A model generated the notes under the pieces. The model ran no database searches. It saw nothing but the letters and a program-made list of their open reading frames with translations, and had not been told where the DNA came from. DNA of 13,292 bases, taken from positions 1 through 13,292 of the forward strand of contig JALNYY010000122.1 of assembly GCA_023229605.1 (NCBI GenBank), given 5' to 3'. The position numbers and the translations under genes were made by a program. This document shows, one piece after another, positions 6,862 to 13,292 of this stretch (position 1 is the stretch's first letter; every line of letters begins with the position of its first letter). The stretch comes from Methylobacter sp. GTDB taxonomy: Bacteria > Pseudomonadota > Gammaproteobacteria > Methylococcales > Methylomonadaceae.

Positions 6862-6890
6862 TTGCTATGTCCAGGCACCGGACATAGCAA
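6862..6890 (-). terminator. Perfect 11-bp hairpin just after sspB
   Basis: TTGCTATGTCC (6862-6872) and GGACATAGCAA (6880-6890) are exact reverse complements with a 7-base loop, starting 9 bases beyond the sspB stop codon. The location suits the 3' end of the sspAB transcript. On the minus strand the tail is TCCCTTCGCCTTTT, only loosely T-rich, so termination efficiency is uncertain. The hairpin may instead stabilise the 3' end. The remaining 6647-6861 holds nothing I can name. Confidence 0.5.
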
Positions 6891-6899
6891 GAATCAAGG

Positions 6900-7280
6900 T
6901 TATTTTACAATACGTAAATTTGGTTTGGCGGGCGGTTTTTTTTCCGGCGGTGGCGGCTCATCGTCCTCATTGTCTTCGGGATCGAAGATCATGCCTTTGC
7001 CGTTCTCTTTGGCGTAGATTGCCAACACTGCGGCCACTGGGGTGACTATGTGCATTGGTTTCCCGCTAAACCGGGCGTTAAATTCAATTTCTTCGTTGCC
7101 TAGGGAAAGCCCCTGTATTGCTTCCGGTCTTATATTTAAAATGATCTTGCCGTCTTCAATAAAGTCTGTCGGTAAAATCGCGCTGGTATTTTCTGCATCC
7201 ACCAGTAGATGCGGCGTCAGGCTGTTGTCAATAATCCACTCGTATATCGAACGAATTAAATAGGGCTTTAGAGAAGTCAT
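6900..7280 (-). CDS. sspB: ClpXP protease specificity-enhancing factor SspB
   Basis: 126 aa. The N-terminal SspB fold starts MTSLKPYLIRSIYEWIIDN, with TPHLLVDA and the IILNIRPEAIQGLSLGNEEIEF.ARFSG core seen across the family. After about residue 98 comes an acidic, proline-rich linker (DPEDNEDDEPPPPEKKPP). The last residues, LRIVK, are the ClpX-binding tail (LRVVK in E. coli). SspB binds ssrA-tagged peptides released from stalled ribosomes and delivers them to ClpXP; it acts in the cytoplasm. E. coli SspB is about 165 aa, and the shorter length here comes from the linker. The start ATG shares one base with the sspA stop (TAATG) and has no good ribosome site of its own, so translation is probably coupled to sspA. 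Confidence 0.95.
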   Translation of the reverse strand: MTSLKPYLIRSIYEWIIDNSLTPHLLVDAENTSAILPTDFIEDGKIILNIRPEAIQGLSLGNEEIEFNARFSGKPMHIVTPVAAVLAIYAKENGKGMIFDPEDNEDDEPPPPEKKPPAKPNLRIVK

Positions 7281-7915
7281 TATTTTAAAGGCTCGATCAT
7301 TTCTTTTTCAGCCTCGCTAAGACTGCGCTTGAATGCGGCTCTGTTGAATATGCGTTGGGCATAATTGGTGATTGCTTCGCTGGGTGTCGAGATGTCGATG
7401 CCTATGCTGGGCAGACGCCATAACAAGGGTCCGATGACGCAATCTATCAGCGAAAACTCATCACTCATAAAAAAAGGCCTGGCCGCAAAAATAGGCTCGG
7501 CGGACAAGATGCTCTCTCTAAGCATTTTTTTGGCGCGGGCGGATTTTTTCTCGCCGGAAAATAAAATCTCGTCCAGTAACTGGTACCAGTCCTGATCTAT
7601 GCGTTTGATCAGCATTCTGGCATTAGCCCGTGAAACCGGGTCCATTTGGTGTAAAGGGGGGTGCGGAAAGCGTTCGTCCAAATATTCCATGATGATGCGC
7701 GAGTCATAAAGAACCAGATCGCGTTCAATCAGTGTCGGTGACGTGCCGTTAGGATTAAGCTCAAGTAAATCCTCAGGCGGTTCGGTCGGGTCATAATATT
7801 CTATGTCTGCGACAACCCCTTTCTCGTGTAAAACAAACCGGGCGCAGTGGCTCATCGCGCATGTTGGAGATGAGAAAAGCGTCATTACAGATTTACGAGT
7901 ATTAATATTTGTCAC
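7280..7915 (-). CDS. sspA: Stringent starvation protein A (RNA polymerase-associated GST-fold protein)
   Basis: 211 aa with the GTG start at 7913-7915. AAAGAGG at 7925-7931 is 9 bases away from this GTG but would touch the TTG at 7922-7924, so the longer 214-aa reading is unlikely. With this start, RKSVMTLFS and the Pro-His-Pro patch fall at residues 84-86, the same numbering as in E. coli SspA, where that surface patch is needed for activity. The protein has an N-terminal thioredoxin-like part (MTLFSSPTCAMSHCARFVLHEKG, NPNGTSPTLIERDLVLYDSRIIMEYLDE) and a helical C-terminal part ending with SLSEAEKEMIE. SspA binds sigma70 RNA polymerase and modulates transcription in stationary phase and acid stress; it has no glutathione transferase activity in E. 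coli. It sits directly downstream of petABC, as in many beta- and gammaproteobacteria, but has its own promoter candidate. Confidence 0.95.
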   Translation of the reverse strand: MTNINTRKSVMTLFSSPTCAMSHCARFVLHEKGVVADIEYYDPTEPPEDLLELNPNGTSPTLIERDLVLYDSRIIMEYLDERFPHPPLHQMDPVSRANARMLIKRIDQDWYQLLDEILFSGEKKSARAKKMLRESILSAEPIFAARPFFMSDEFSLIDCVIGPLLWRLPSIGIDISTPSEAITNYAQRIFNRAAFKRSLSEAEKEMIEPLK

Positions 7916-7957
7916 GAATAACAACCTCTTTAAGACGTTTAGGACTATAAAAAGGGC

Positions 7958-7966
7958 ATTATAGCA
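7958..7966 (-). promoter_or_regulatory. Extended -10 promoter for sspA-sspB
   Basis: On the minus strand the sequence reads TGCTATAAT: a perfect TATAAT (7958-7963) with the TGn extension. No good -35 hexamer lies 16-18 bases upstream, which fits an extended -10 promoter. Transcription would start near 7951, giving a leader of about 35 bases that includes the AAAGAGG ribosome site. Confidence 0.55.
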
Positions 7967-8013
7967 TGGTTGGCGAGGTTTTTATTTACAGTTGTTAGTC
8001 CATCGGATGTGCC

Positions 8014-8057
8014 AAGGACCGAAGCGAATCAATCGTGAACGATGCGCTTCGGTCCTT
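8014..8057. repeat. Long perfect inverted repeat between petC and sspA
   Basis: AAGGACCGAAGCG (8014-8026) and CGCTTCGGTCCTT (8045-8057) pair over 13 bases without mismatch. Inside the 18-base loop a second 4-bp stem (ATCG 8032-8035 with CGAT 8040-8043) closes a TGAA tetraloop. No T-run follows on either strand, so it is not a standard intrinsic terminator. It may protect the 3' end of the petABC mRNA, separate it from sspA, or be a REP-like mobile hairpin. A smaller 6-bp hairpin (ATAGGG 8143-8148 with CCCTAT 8159-8164) lies closer to the petC stop. Confidence 0.7.
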
Positions 8058-8182
8058 CGCAATTGCTCCTGCGTAACCCAGATGGATGCGGTCAATGCGG
8101 ATATTGAAAGGGCAATTGTTCGACCAGTCGTCGGCATGTTTTATAGGGCACTATATAACCCTATTAGCGCCGCTTTCAGGAA

Positions 8183-8905
8183 TTAATGGACGTCCTGCCA
8201 GTATTCTTTCTTCAACAGATAAGCAACAACTAAAAACATTAAAATAAAAAATATCACGTATTTTCCGATACGCTGCCTTTCAAGCTGCACCGGCTCACCG
8301 ACATACACCAGGAAATTAACCAGGTCATTGACGAAAATATCAAATTCTCCTTCGGACAATGTACCCGGTTCTTTAATAACCAACTTGGTGTATTCGTCGC
8401 CCCATATGGTTTTTTTAAGCTCCGCATGCTGTTCACCTTGCAATTGCCACAGCACATTAGGCATCGCGACATCTTCAAAAATCGTGTTGTTTACGCCGAA
8501 AGGCCTGTTTTTATCGACATAAAAACCTTTCAAATAGCTGTACAGCCAATCGGCACCGCGAGAGCGGGCAATCAAAGACAAGTCAGGCGGTTGAGTGCCA
8601 AACCATTTTTCCGCATCATGCTTGTTCATGGCGCTGTGCAGCTGATCGTAGATATTGGCTCCTTCCGGAGCAATGTCTTTTAACATCTTTTTTTGGTCAA
8701 TATCGACGTCAAGGGCGATACGCAAGTAGCGGATATGCTTGACAGAATGGCAGCCAAGACAGTAGGTGACAAAGTGTTTGGCGCCGCGTTCCAATGATGC
8801 GTTATCGGAAAGATCAATACTTGCTTCTTTCAGCTCAATACCTTTCGAGGCGGCAACCTCAAAAGACAGTAATAACAATAAAAGTAATGCCGTTAAATTT
8901 TTCAT
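8183..8905 (-). CDS. petC: Cytochrome c1 subunit of the cytochrome bc1 complex
   Basis: 240 aa. The signal peptide (MKNLTALLLLLLLSFEVAAS) exports the heme domain. CLGCH at 49-53 binds heme c, and Met148 in EDVAMPNVLW is the expected axial ligand. Other family marks are the TYCLGCHSVKHIRYLR region, PPDLSLIARSRGADWLYSYLKGFY, and the C-terminal single membrane anchor at about 214-231 followed by basic residues (LKKEYW). It takes electrons from the Rieske protein and passes them to soluble cytochromes in the periplasm. The start lies one base after the cytochrome b stop, so it is the third gene of a petABC operon. Length and composition are ordinary. Confidence 0.96.
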   Translation of the reverse strand: MKNLTALLLLLLLSFEVAASKGIELKEASIDLSDNASLERGAKHFVTYCLGCHSVKHIRYLRIALDVDIDQKKMLKDIAPEGANIYDQLHSAMNKHDAEKWFGTQPPDLSLIARSRGADWLYSYLKGFYVDKNRPFGVNNTIFEDVAMPNVLWQLQGEQHAELKKTIWGDEYTKLVIKEPGTLSEGEFDIFVNDLVNFLVYVGEPVQLERQRIGKYVIFFILMFLVVAYLLKKEYWQDVH

Positions 8906-8906
8906 A

Positions 8907-10313
8907 TTAATCCAGACTCCCTATTACTTTTTTTGCTAACCGACTGATAACGTTTTTTATGCCTTCGGGATTAGGTTGCCTGGTAAAAGATGAGCCTTTA
9001 AAAGCAGTATGGCCAATTTCAGTAGTTGCCGGTTTTAATACGGTAATTTCCTCAATTAACGCGGGCAATTGCTCCTCAATACTATGTACTGTAGTTAAGC
9101 GTTTCGGCAACGGCTTGGTTTTTTCCCACCGTGTATAAAGCGGCATTAACAGGAAGAAACCGAAGTAAATCGCGGTGAAGATGCGCGCAAACATCGTTGC
9201 AGTCGGCGTTGCCGGTTGCGTACCCAAATAGCCAAGCGCCAGGAAACTGATTACAAACAGTAATAAGGATTTTTTATAAATGCCGCCGCGGTAACGAATC
9301 GATTTGACCGGGCTGCGATCCAGCCAAGGCAACAGGAACAACACGACTATCGCGCCGCCCATGCCGATAACCCCGGCAAATTTGTCAGGGATCGCCCTCA
9401 AGATGGCATAGAAAGGCGTGAAATACCAGACCGGTGCTATGTGTTCCGGGGTTTTCATCGGGTCCGCAGGGATAAAGTTTGCATGCTCAAGGAAGTAACC
9501 GCCCATTTCCGGCATGTAAAAAATGACCGTGGCGAAAAACAACATAAACACGGCTACGCCGACGATGTCTTTAACGGTGTAGTAGGGATGGAAAGGAATG
9601 CCGTCGACAGGGTGGCCCCATGGGTCTTTGGAATCCTTGATTTCAATGCCGTCAGGGTTGTTGGAACCCACTTCATGCAAGGCCACGATGTGCAGAAACA
9701 CCAGCATGACCAAAGCCAGCGGCACAGCGATAACATGAAAGGCAAAGAAACGGTTCAAGGTCGCATCGGAAACCACATAGTCGCCCCTGAGCCATAGCGA
9801 CAGGTCGTCGCCGATCACAGGAATGGCGCTGAACAGCGAGATAATAACCTGCGCTCCCCAGTATGACATTTGTCCCCAAGGCAGCAGATAGCCCATGAAC
9901 GCTTCAGCCATCAAGGCGACAAACAACAGCATGCCGAAAATCCAGACCAGTTCGCGAGGATGTTTGAACGAACCGTAAAGCAAGCCCCTGAACATGTGCA
10001 GATAAACAACGATAAAAAACGCCGATGAACCGGTAGAGTGCATGTAGCGGATCAGCCAGCCCCAGTTCACATCGCGCATGATGTATTCTACGGAATCGAA
10101 TGCCAGTTTGGCATCCGGTTTATAGTTCATCGTTAAAAATATACCGGTCAGGATCTGGTTAACCAGCACCAGCAAAGCCAGTGAGCCGAAAAAATACCAG
10201 AAATTGAAGTTTTTAGGCGCATAGTAATGCGTCATGTGTTCATTCCAGAGTTTGGTCAGCGGAAAACGCTCCAAAAACCAATCGTTACATTCAGTTATGC
10301 GGCTACGTTTCAT
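8907..10313 (-). CDS. petB: Cytochrome b subunit of the cytochrome bc1 complex, with C-terminal extension
   Basis: 468 aa, polytopic. Heme ligands are His92 and His106 (spacing 14) and His193 and His208 (spacing 15, as in cytochrome b6 and many beta/gammaproteobacterial b subunits, not the 14 of mitochondria). The Qo motif is PVWY at 294-297 (HIAPVWYFTPFYAILRAIP), and GYLLPWGQMSYWGAQ follows the second helix pair. The LHEVGSNNPDG loop is typical. It oxidises quinol at the Qo site and reduces quinone at Qi. After the last membrane helix (about 376-393) comes a hydrophilic tail of about 75 residues (to 468), rich in charged residues and unlike the short ends I expect for many relatives. The ATG overlaps the Rieske stop by 4 bases (ATGA), which signals translational coupling. 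Confidence 0.97.
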   Translation of the reverse strand: MKRSRITECNDWFLERFPLTKLWNEHMTHYYAPKNFNFWYFFGSLALLVLVNQILTGIFLTMNYKPDAKLAFDSVEYIMRDVNWGWLIRYMHSTGSSAFFIVVYLHMFRGLLYGSFKHPRELVWIFGMLLFVALMAEAFMGYLLPWGQMSYWGAQVIISLFSAIPVIGDDLSLWLRGDYVVSDATLNRFFAFHVIAVPLALVMLVFLHIVALHEVGSNNPDGIEIKDSKDPWGHPVDGIPFHPYYTVKDIVGVAVFMLFFATVIFYMPEMGGYFLEHANFIPADPMKTPEHIAPVWYFTPFYAILRAIPDKFAGVIGMGGAIVVLFLLPWLDRSPVKSIRYRGGIYKKSLLLFVISFLALGYLGTQPATPTATMFARIFTAIYFGFFLLMPLYTRWEKTKPLPKRLTTVHSIEEQLPALIEEITVLKPATTEIGHTAFKGSSFTRQPNPEGIKNVISRLAKKVIGSLD

Positions 10314-10906
10314 GCGGCTTCCTCTGCAGATTCACCAATAATCAGTTGTGTATCGGTAATATAGCGGTAAGGGGGGATTTCCAGGTTAGTTGGCGCCGGT
10401 ACACCGCGATAAACGCGGCCGGCCAAGTCAAACCAGGAACCGTGGCACGGACAGAAAAACCCCCCTTTCCACTTTTCGCCAAGATCGGTGGGAGCTATTT
10501 CAGGACGAAACGTAGGTGAGCAGCCCAAGTGAGTACACAAACCCACAGCGACAAAAATTTCCGGTTTAATCGAGCGCACAGAGTTTTTGCTGGACTCCGG
10601 TTGTATGGATTCCACTGAAAGAGGATCTCTGAGCTCATTGTCCAGCGTTTTTAGCGTGTCAAGAACCTCGGTGGTCCTGTTGAGTATCCAAACCGGTTTG
10701 CCTCGCCATGCGACCCTGATTAACTGGCCTGATTCCATTTTGCTGATATCAACTTCAACAGGAGCGCCGGCCGCCATGGCCTTGGCGCTAGGTTGCATTT
10801 GAGCAAGAAAAGGGACAGCCAAATAGCCTGTGCCGACTGCGCCAACCACGGTCAAGGCCGAGGTTAAAAACTGGCGTTTGGATTGATCGACGCCTTTATT
10901 ATTCAT
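10310..10906 (-). CDS. petA: Rieske iron-sulfur subunit of the cytochrome bc1 complex
   Basis: 198 aa. The cluster-binding boxes are CTHLGC (124-129) and CPCHGS (152-157), giving the two Cys and two His ligands plus the disulfide pair. They are followed by the GVPAPTNLEIPPY loop. The N-terminal part holds a basic stretch and a membrane anchor (QFLTSALTVVGAVGTGYLAVPFL). Rieske proteins are folded first and exported by the Tat system. The signal here reads SKRQFLT, a Lys-Arg pair in place of the usual twin Arg. An insertion typical of proteobacterial forms (VRSIKPEIFVAVGLCTHLGC) is present. AGGAG at 10916-10920 lies 9 bases before the ATG. It is the first gene of petABC. Confidence 0.97.
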   Translation of the reverse strand: MNNKGVDQSKRQFLTSALTVVGAVGTGYLAVPFLAQMQPSAKAMAAGAPVEVDISKMESGQLIRVAWRGKPVWILNRTTEVLDTLKTLDNELRDPLSVESIQPESSKNSVRSIKPEIFVAVGLCTHLGCSPTFRPEIAPTDLGEKWKGGFFCPCHGSWFDLAGRVYRGVPAPTNLEIPPYRYITDTQLIIGESAEEAA

Positions 10907-10930
10907 TATAGAACTCTCCTGATTAGGTCT

Positions 10931-10947
10931 GCGCCTCTTAAGGGCGC
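10931..10947. other. Small GC hairpin in the petA leader
   Basis: GCGCC (10931-10935) and GGCGC (10943-10947) pair around a 7-base loop TCTTAAG. On the plus strand ATTATTTTT follows, like a terminator for transcripts coming from the left, but no plus gene precedes it. On the minus strand it sits about 10 bases upstream of the petA ribosome site, in the predicted leader, and might influence translation. Confidence 0.4.
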
Positions 10948-10963
10948 ATTATTTTTCACCGCC

Positions 10964-10993
10964 AATATACCATTAGAGCTCATAAGATTTGAA
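10964..10993 (-). promoter_or_regulatory. Candidate petABC promoter
   Basis: On the minus strand TTCAAA (10988-10993, 4 of 6 to TTGACA) and TATATT (10964-10969, 5 of 6 to TATAAT) are 18 bases apart. Transcription would begin near 10957, giving a leader of about 50 bases. A second TATAAT lies inside the palindrome at 11023-11037 but has no suitable -35. Assigned by eye only. Confidence 0.35.
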
Positions 10994-11022
10994 GTGCTTA
11001 TGCCGCAGGTTTTGGCGTTTGT

Positions 11023-11054
11023 TATGTATTATACATAGCTTGATGTAATTACAT
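11023..11054. promoter_or_regulatory. Two adjacent palindromes upstream of petABC, possible operators
   Basis: TATGTATTATACATA (11023-11037) is a perfect 15-base palindrome around a central base, and ATGTAATTACAT (11043-11054) is a perfect 12-base palindrome. Both carry ATGTA and TACAT half-sites with spacers of 3 and 2 bases, and their centres are about 18-19 bases apart. They lie some 30 bases upstream of the candidate -35 of petABC, a place suited to an activator or repressor dimer. The region is AT-rich, which raises the chance of coincidence. The rest of 11055-11168 shows no other site I can support. Confidence 0.4.
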
Positions 11055-11168
11055 GATTCACAAGGCTATGATATTAAAAAGATTGTTATTTTTGGGTGTG
11101 CGATAACGAGGTTGAATTTTTTATATAAACAGCGTGTGTTCGATGACTTGAGAGGCTGCTTATTTTGA

Positions 11169-12257
11169 CTATAGAGTGCTCAGGCTTTTTATTAATGCGG
11201 CAATAAATGCTGCATTTTCTTCCGGTTTGCCTATGGTCACCCGCAGGCAATCGGCCAGCAAGCCGCCTTGGGCGCTAAGGTTTTTAATTAAAACGCCCTG
11301 CTGTTTTATTGAAGCGAAGATTTCAGCCGCCCGATTTTCGGGGGTTCTAAACAGAATAAAATTAGCCGCGCTGGGATAGGCGGTAATGCCAGCCAGTGCG
11401 TTAAGCCGGTTAAAGACGATCGACCGTTCAGCGCAAATTTGTTGCGTTTGCTGATCGAATAAGGCTTTGTTGGACAGGGCAAAGTCCGCGCTTATCTGGG
11501 TAAGAACATTGATATTGTAAGGCAGGCGGATTTTATGGAGTTGTTCAATGATGTTCGGAATTCCTGCGATGTAGCCGAGACGTAAACCCGCAAGACCCAG
11601 TTTCGATACGGTGCGCATCACCAACAGGTTGGCGTATTGCCCCAGGCTGCCGATAAAACTGGCGTCGGCAAAAGGCGAATAGGCTTCATCGATCACCACC
11701 AAGCCCTTGGCGGTCGTAATGATGTCCCGAATCGACGCTTCGCTAAATAAATTTCCGGTAGGGTTGTTGGGGTAGGCCAGGAAAATGATCGAAGGCTGGT
11801 GCTGTTCTATCGCAGCCAGCATGGCCGGTAAATCCAGGTCAAAGCTGCCTGCAAGCAACGGAATGCCGTGGTAGTTTAGCCCGAGGCAAAGACTCAACTG
11901 TTTATACATCACAAAGCCGGGGTCCGGCGCCAACACGCAGGCATTGGAAGGCAGCGCCATCAACAGTAACTGGATGATTTCATCGGAGCCGTTGCCCAGC
12001 AGCACATCGAACTGATCGGGTATTTGATTCAGGCGTTTGATGGTTGCAGTCAGATGCCTGGCTTCAGGGTCGGGATAGCGGTTCAGCGGGCAGTCTTTCA
12101 ATGCTTCCAGCCAGTTTGTCTTGATGGCTTCAGGCCAGCTGTAGGGGTTCTCCATCGCATCCAGTTTAATTAAACCGGTGGCGTCTGCAACTTTATAGGC
12201 GGACATTGCCAGGACTTCTTTTCTAAAAAGGGAGGAAAGCAGATTATTTTCGGACAT
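11169..12257 (-). CDS. hisC: Histidinol-phosphate aminotransferase
   Basis: 362 aa, class II (fold type I) PLP aminotransferase. Visible marks are LIKLDAMENPYSWP (29-42), RYPDP (60-64), GNGSDEII (88-95), YPNNPTG (162-168), VIDEAY (188-193) with the PLP-ring Asp, and TVSKLGLAGLRLGY with the Schiff-base Lys219 and Arg226. The step converts imidazole-acetol phosphate and glutamate to histidinol phosphate in the cytoplasm. The upstream gene on the same strand is hisD. The ATG lacks a Shine-Dalgarno sequence (TTGAACCTCATAT precedes it); the first 17 residues match the family, so a later start at Met18 is less likely. An array of 7-bp repeats lies 11 bases before the start codon. No clear terminator follows the stop. 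Confidence 0.95.
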   Translation of the reverse strand: MSENNLLSSLFRKEVLAMSAYKVADATGLIKLDAMENPYSWPEAIKTNWLEALKDCPLNRYPDPEARHLTATIKRLNQIPDQFDVLLGNGSDEIIQLLLMALPSNACVLAPDPGFVMYKQLSLCLGLNYHGIPLLAGSFDLDLPAMLAAIEQHQPSIIFLAYPNNPTGNLFSEASIRDIITTAKGLVVIDEAYSPFADASFIGSLGQYANLLVMRTVSKLGLAGLRLGYIAGIPNIIEQLHKIRLPYNINVLTQISADFALSNKALFDQQTQQICAERSIVFNRLNALAGITAYPSAANFILFRTPENRAAEIFASIKQQGVLIKNLSAQGGLLADCLRVTIGKPEENAAFIAALIKSLSTL

Positions 12258-12268
12258 ATATGAGGTTC

Positions 12269-12315
12269 AAGGCGAAAGGCGAAAGGCGAAAGGCGAAAGG
12301 CGAAAGGCGAAAGGC
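12269..12315. repeat. Heptamer tandem repeat (AAGGCGA, about 6.7 copies) between hisD and hisC
   Basis: The plus strand shows perfect repetition of AAGGCGA with period 7 through 47 bases, ending in GGC, 11 bases upstream of the hisC start codon. On the other side of a 21-base spacer lies a related inverted stretch (TTTTCGCCC at 12336-12344, then TTGGCCCTTCGTC), so the transcript could fold into a long imperfect hairpin in the hisD-hisC gap. Copy number of such an array can change by slippage. It does not lie within a coding frame. Confidence 0.92.
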
Positions 12316-12362
12316 TTAGTGTAAGCGGATGGTTCTTTTCGCCCTTGGCCCTTCGTCTTCTT

Positions 12363-13292
12363 TTAGCCTGGTTTTATCCTGAATTCTGCAGATCGCGCAT
12401 GGGCGGTCAGGCTTTCGCCCCGAGCCAATAGCGAGGCGGTTTTACCCAGCGTATCGGCACCCGCTTCGGAACAATTGATCAAGCTGGAGCGTTTTTGGAA
12501 ATCGTAAACTCCCAGCGGCGAAGAAAACCGCGCCGTGCTGGAGGTCGGTAACACATGATTAGGCCCTGCGCAGTAATCGCCCAAGGCTTCGGCGGTATAG
12601 CGGCCCATGAAAATAGCGCCTGCGTGACGAATGTTTTTGCACAAGGCTTCCGGGTCTTCAACCGAGAGCTCCAGATGTTCGGGCGCAATAATATTGACCA
12701 CATCGGCGGCGGCGTTTAGGTCGCTGACCTTGATCAATGCACCGCGTGTCGTCAGCGATGTCCTGATGATTTCGGCGCGTTCCATGGTCGGTAATAAGCG
12801 ATTGATGCTTTGCTCGACAGCATCCAGGTAAGCTGCATCGGGACTGATCAATATGGACTGGGCGTTTTCGTCATGTTCCGCCTGCGAAAACAGGTCCATC
12901 GCAATCCAGTCGGGATTGGTTTTTCCGTCGCAGATGATCAGGATTTCCGAAGGGCCGGCAATCATGTCGATGCCGACTTGGCCGAACACCAGTTTTTTGG
13001 CGGTAGCGACGTAGATATTGCCGGGGCCGACAATTTTCGCCACAGCAGGAACGGTTTCCGTGCCGTAAGCCAACGCGGCCACAGCCTGCGCCCCGCCCAT
13101 CGTAAACACACGGTCTACACCGGCCAGATAAGCGGCCGCCAGCACCAGTTGATTGGTTTCGCCATGAGGCGCGGGTACGACCATGATCAATTCGCCGACG
13201 CCTGCGACTTTGGCCGGTATCGCATTCATCAGCACCGAGGACGGGTAGGCGGCTTTACCGCCTGGCACATAAAGCCCTACGCGGTCCAGCGG
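12363..13292 (-). CDS. hisD: Histidinol dehydrogenase, C-terminal 309 residues (5' end outside window)
   Basis: The frame is open through the right edge (PLDRVGLYVPGGKAAYPSS...). The full protein is usually about 430 aa, so some 120 N-terminal residues are missing. The GTG at 13266-13268 is an internal Val, not the start. It is an NAD- and zinc-dependent enzyme that oxidises L-histidinol in two steps to histidine. Zinc ligands known from E. coli are present in order: Gln137 and His140 of FSQAEHD, Asp239 of GDYCAGPNH and His298 of LTAHARS (numbered within the fragment). The catalytic Glu-His pair is in IAPEHLEL (205-206), and GPGNIYVATAKK and AGPSEIL are further signatures. The stop is 105 bases from hisC, wide for a his operon. 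Confidence 0.97.
   Translation of the reverse strand, partial: PLDRVGLYVPGGKAAYPSSVLMNAIPAKVAGVGELIMVVPAPHGETNQLVLAAAYLAGVDRVFTMGGAQAVAALAYGTETVPAVAKIVGPGNIYVATAKKLVFGQVGIDMIAGPSEILIICDGKTNPDWIAMDLFSQAEHDENAQSILISPDAAYLDAVEQSINRLLPTMERAEIIRTSLTTRGALIKVSDLNAAADVVNIIAPEHLELSVEDPEALCKNIRHAGAIFMGRYTAEALGDYCAGPNHVLPTSSTARFSSPLGVYDFQKRSSLINCSEAGADTLGKTASLLARGESLTAHARSAEFRIKPG

Noticed and set aside
7280..7924. Longer sspA reading from TTG at 7922-7924
   Set aside because: The AAAGAGG ribosome site directly abuts this TTG, while the GTG at 7913-7915 has proper spacing and gives the same residue numbering as E. coli SspA.
9441..9797. 118-aa plus-strand frame opposite cytochrome b
   Set aside because: It is a shadow of the conserved petB frame, with His/Val-rich random composition.
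12269..12315. CRISPR-like array
   Set aside because: The unit is 7 bp with no spacers, so it is a simple tandem repeat.

Overview
The window looks like a gammaproteobacterial chromosome segment. The evidence is a petABC-sspAB run (cytochrome bc1 plus stringent starvation proteins) next to hisD-hisC, a b-type cytochrome with the PVWY form of the Qo motif, and a diheme cytochrome c4. The protein sequences remind me of methanotrophic Methylococcales, but that is an impression from memory and not proven here. From about position 1464 to the right end every gene lies on the minus strand. The first 1.3 kb is plus-strand, visibly more AT-rich and accessory in character.

Left end (1-1463): the tail of a sugar-nucleotide epimerase (probably UDP-glucuronate 4-epimerase), then what looks like an integron gene cassette. 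A small secreted cysteine-rich protein (289-678) is followed by an attC-like site (720-782) whose outer boxes GCCTAAC and GTTAGGC are perfect complements. The same GTTAGGC core occurs 38 bases before the gene, so a 525-bp unit (252-776) is framed by identical recombination cores. Beyond it lie a 20-bp tandem duplication, a 130-aa protein of unknown function with one membrane segment, and the start of a further gene that seems cut off at the junction with the minus-strand block. No integrase is visible.

Middle (1464-6646): a two-gene unit made of a 747-aa polytopic membrane protein with a C-terminal spermidine-synthase-like domain and, 6 bases downstream, a 718-aa zeta-toxin-like P-loop protein with a degenerate Fic-like motif in its N-terminal half. 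Upstream of this pair is a diheme cytochrome c4 gene, an electron carrier expected to take electrons from the bc1 complex.

Right part (6900-13292): sspB and sspA overlap by one base, with an extended -10 promoter in front of sspA. Then come petC, petB and petA (cytochrome c1, cytochrome b, Rieske protein), tightly packed, with a promoter candidate and two adjacent palindromes upstream of petA. Finally hisC and the 3' part of hisD are separated by a 105-bp gap holding about 6.7 copies of a 7-bp tandem repeat. In function the bc1 complex oxidises quinol and reduces c-type cytochromes such as the c4 encoded nearby, SspA/SspB adjust RNA polymerase and ClpXP under starvation, and HisC/HisD belong to histidine biosynthesis.

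No rRNA, tRNA, CRISPR array or transposase was recognised. No gene-free stretch exceeds 300 bases; the longest (679-923, 6647-6899, 7916-8182, 10907-11168) are described through the sites they contain.
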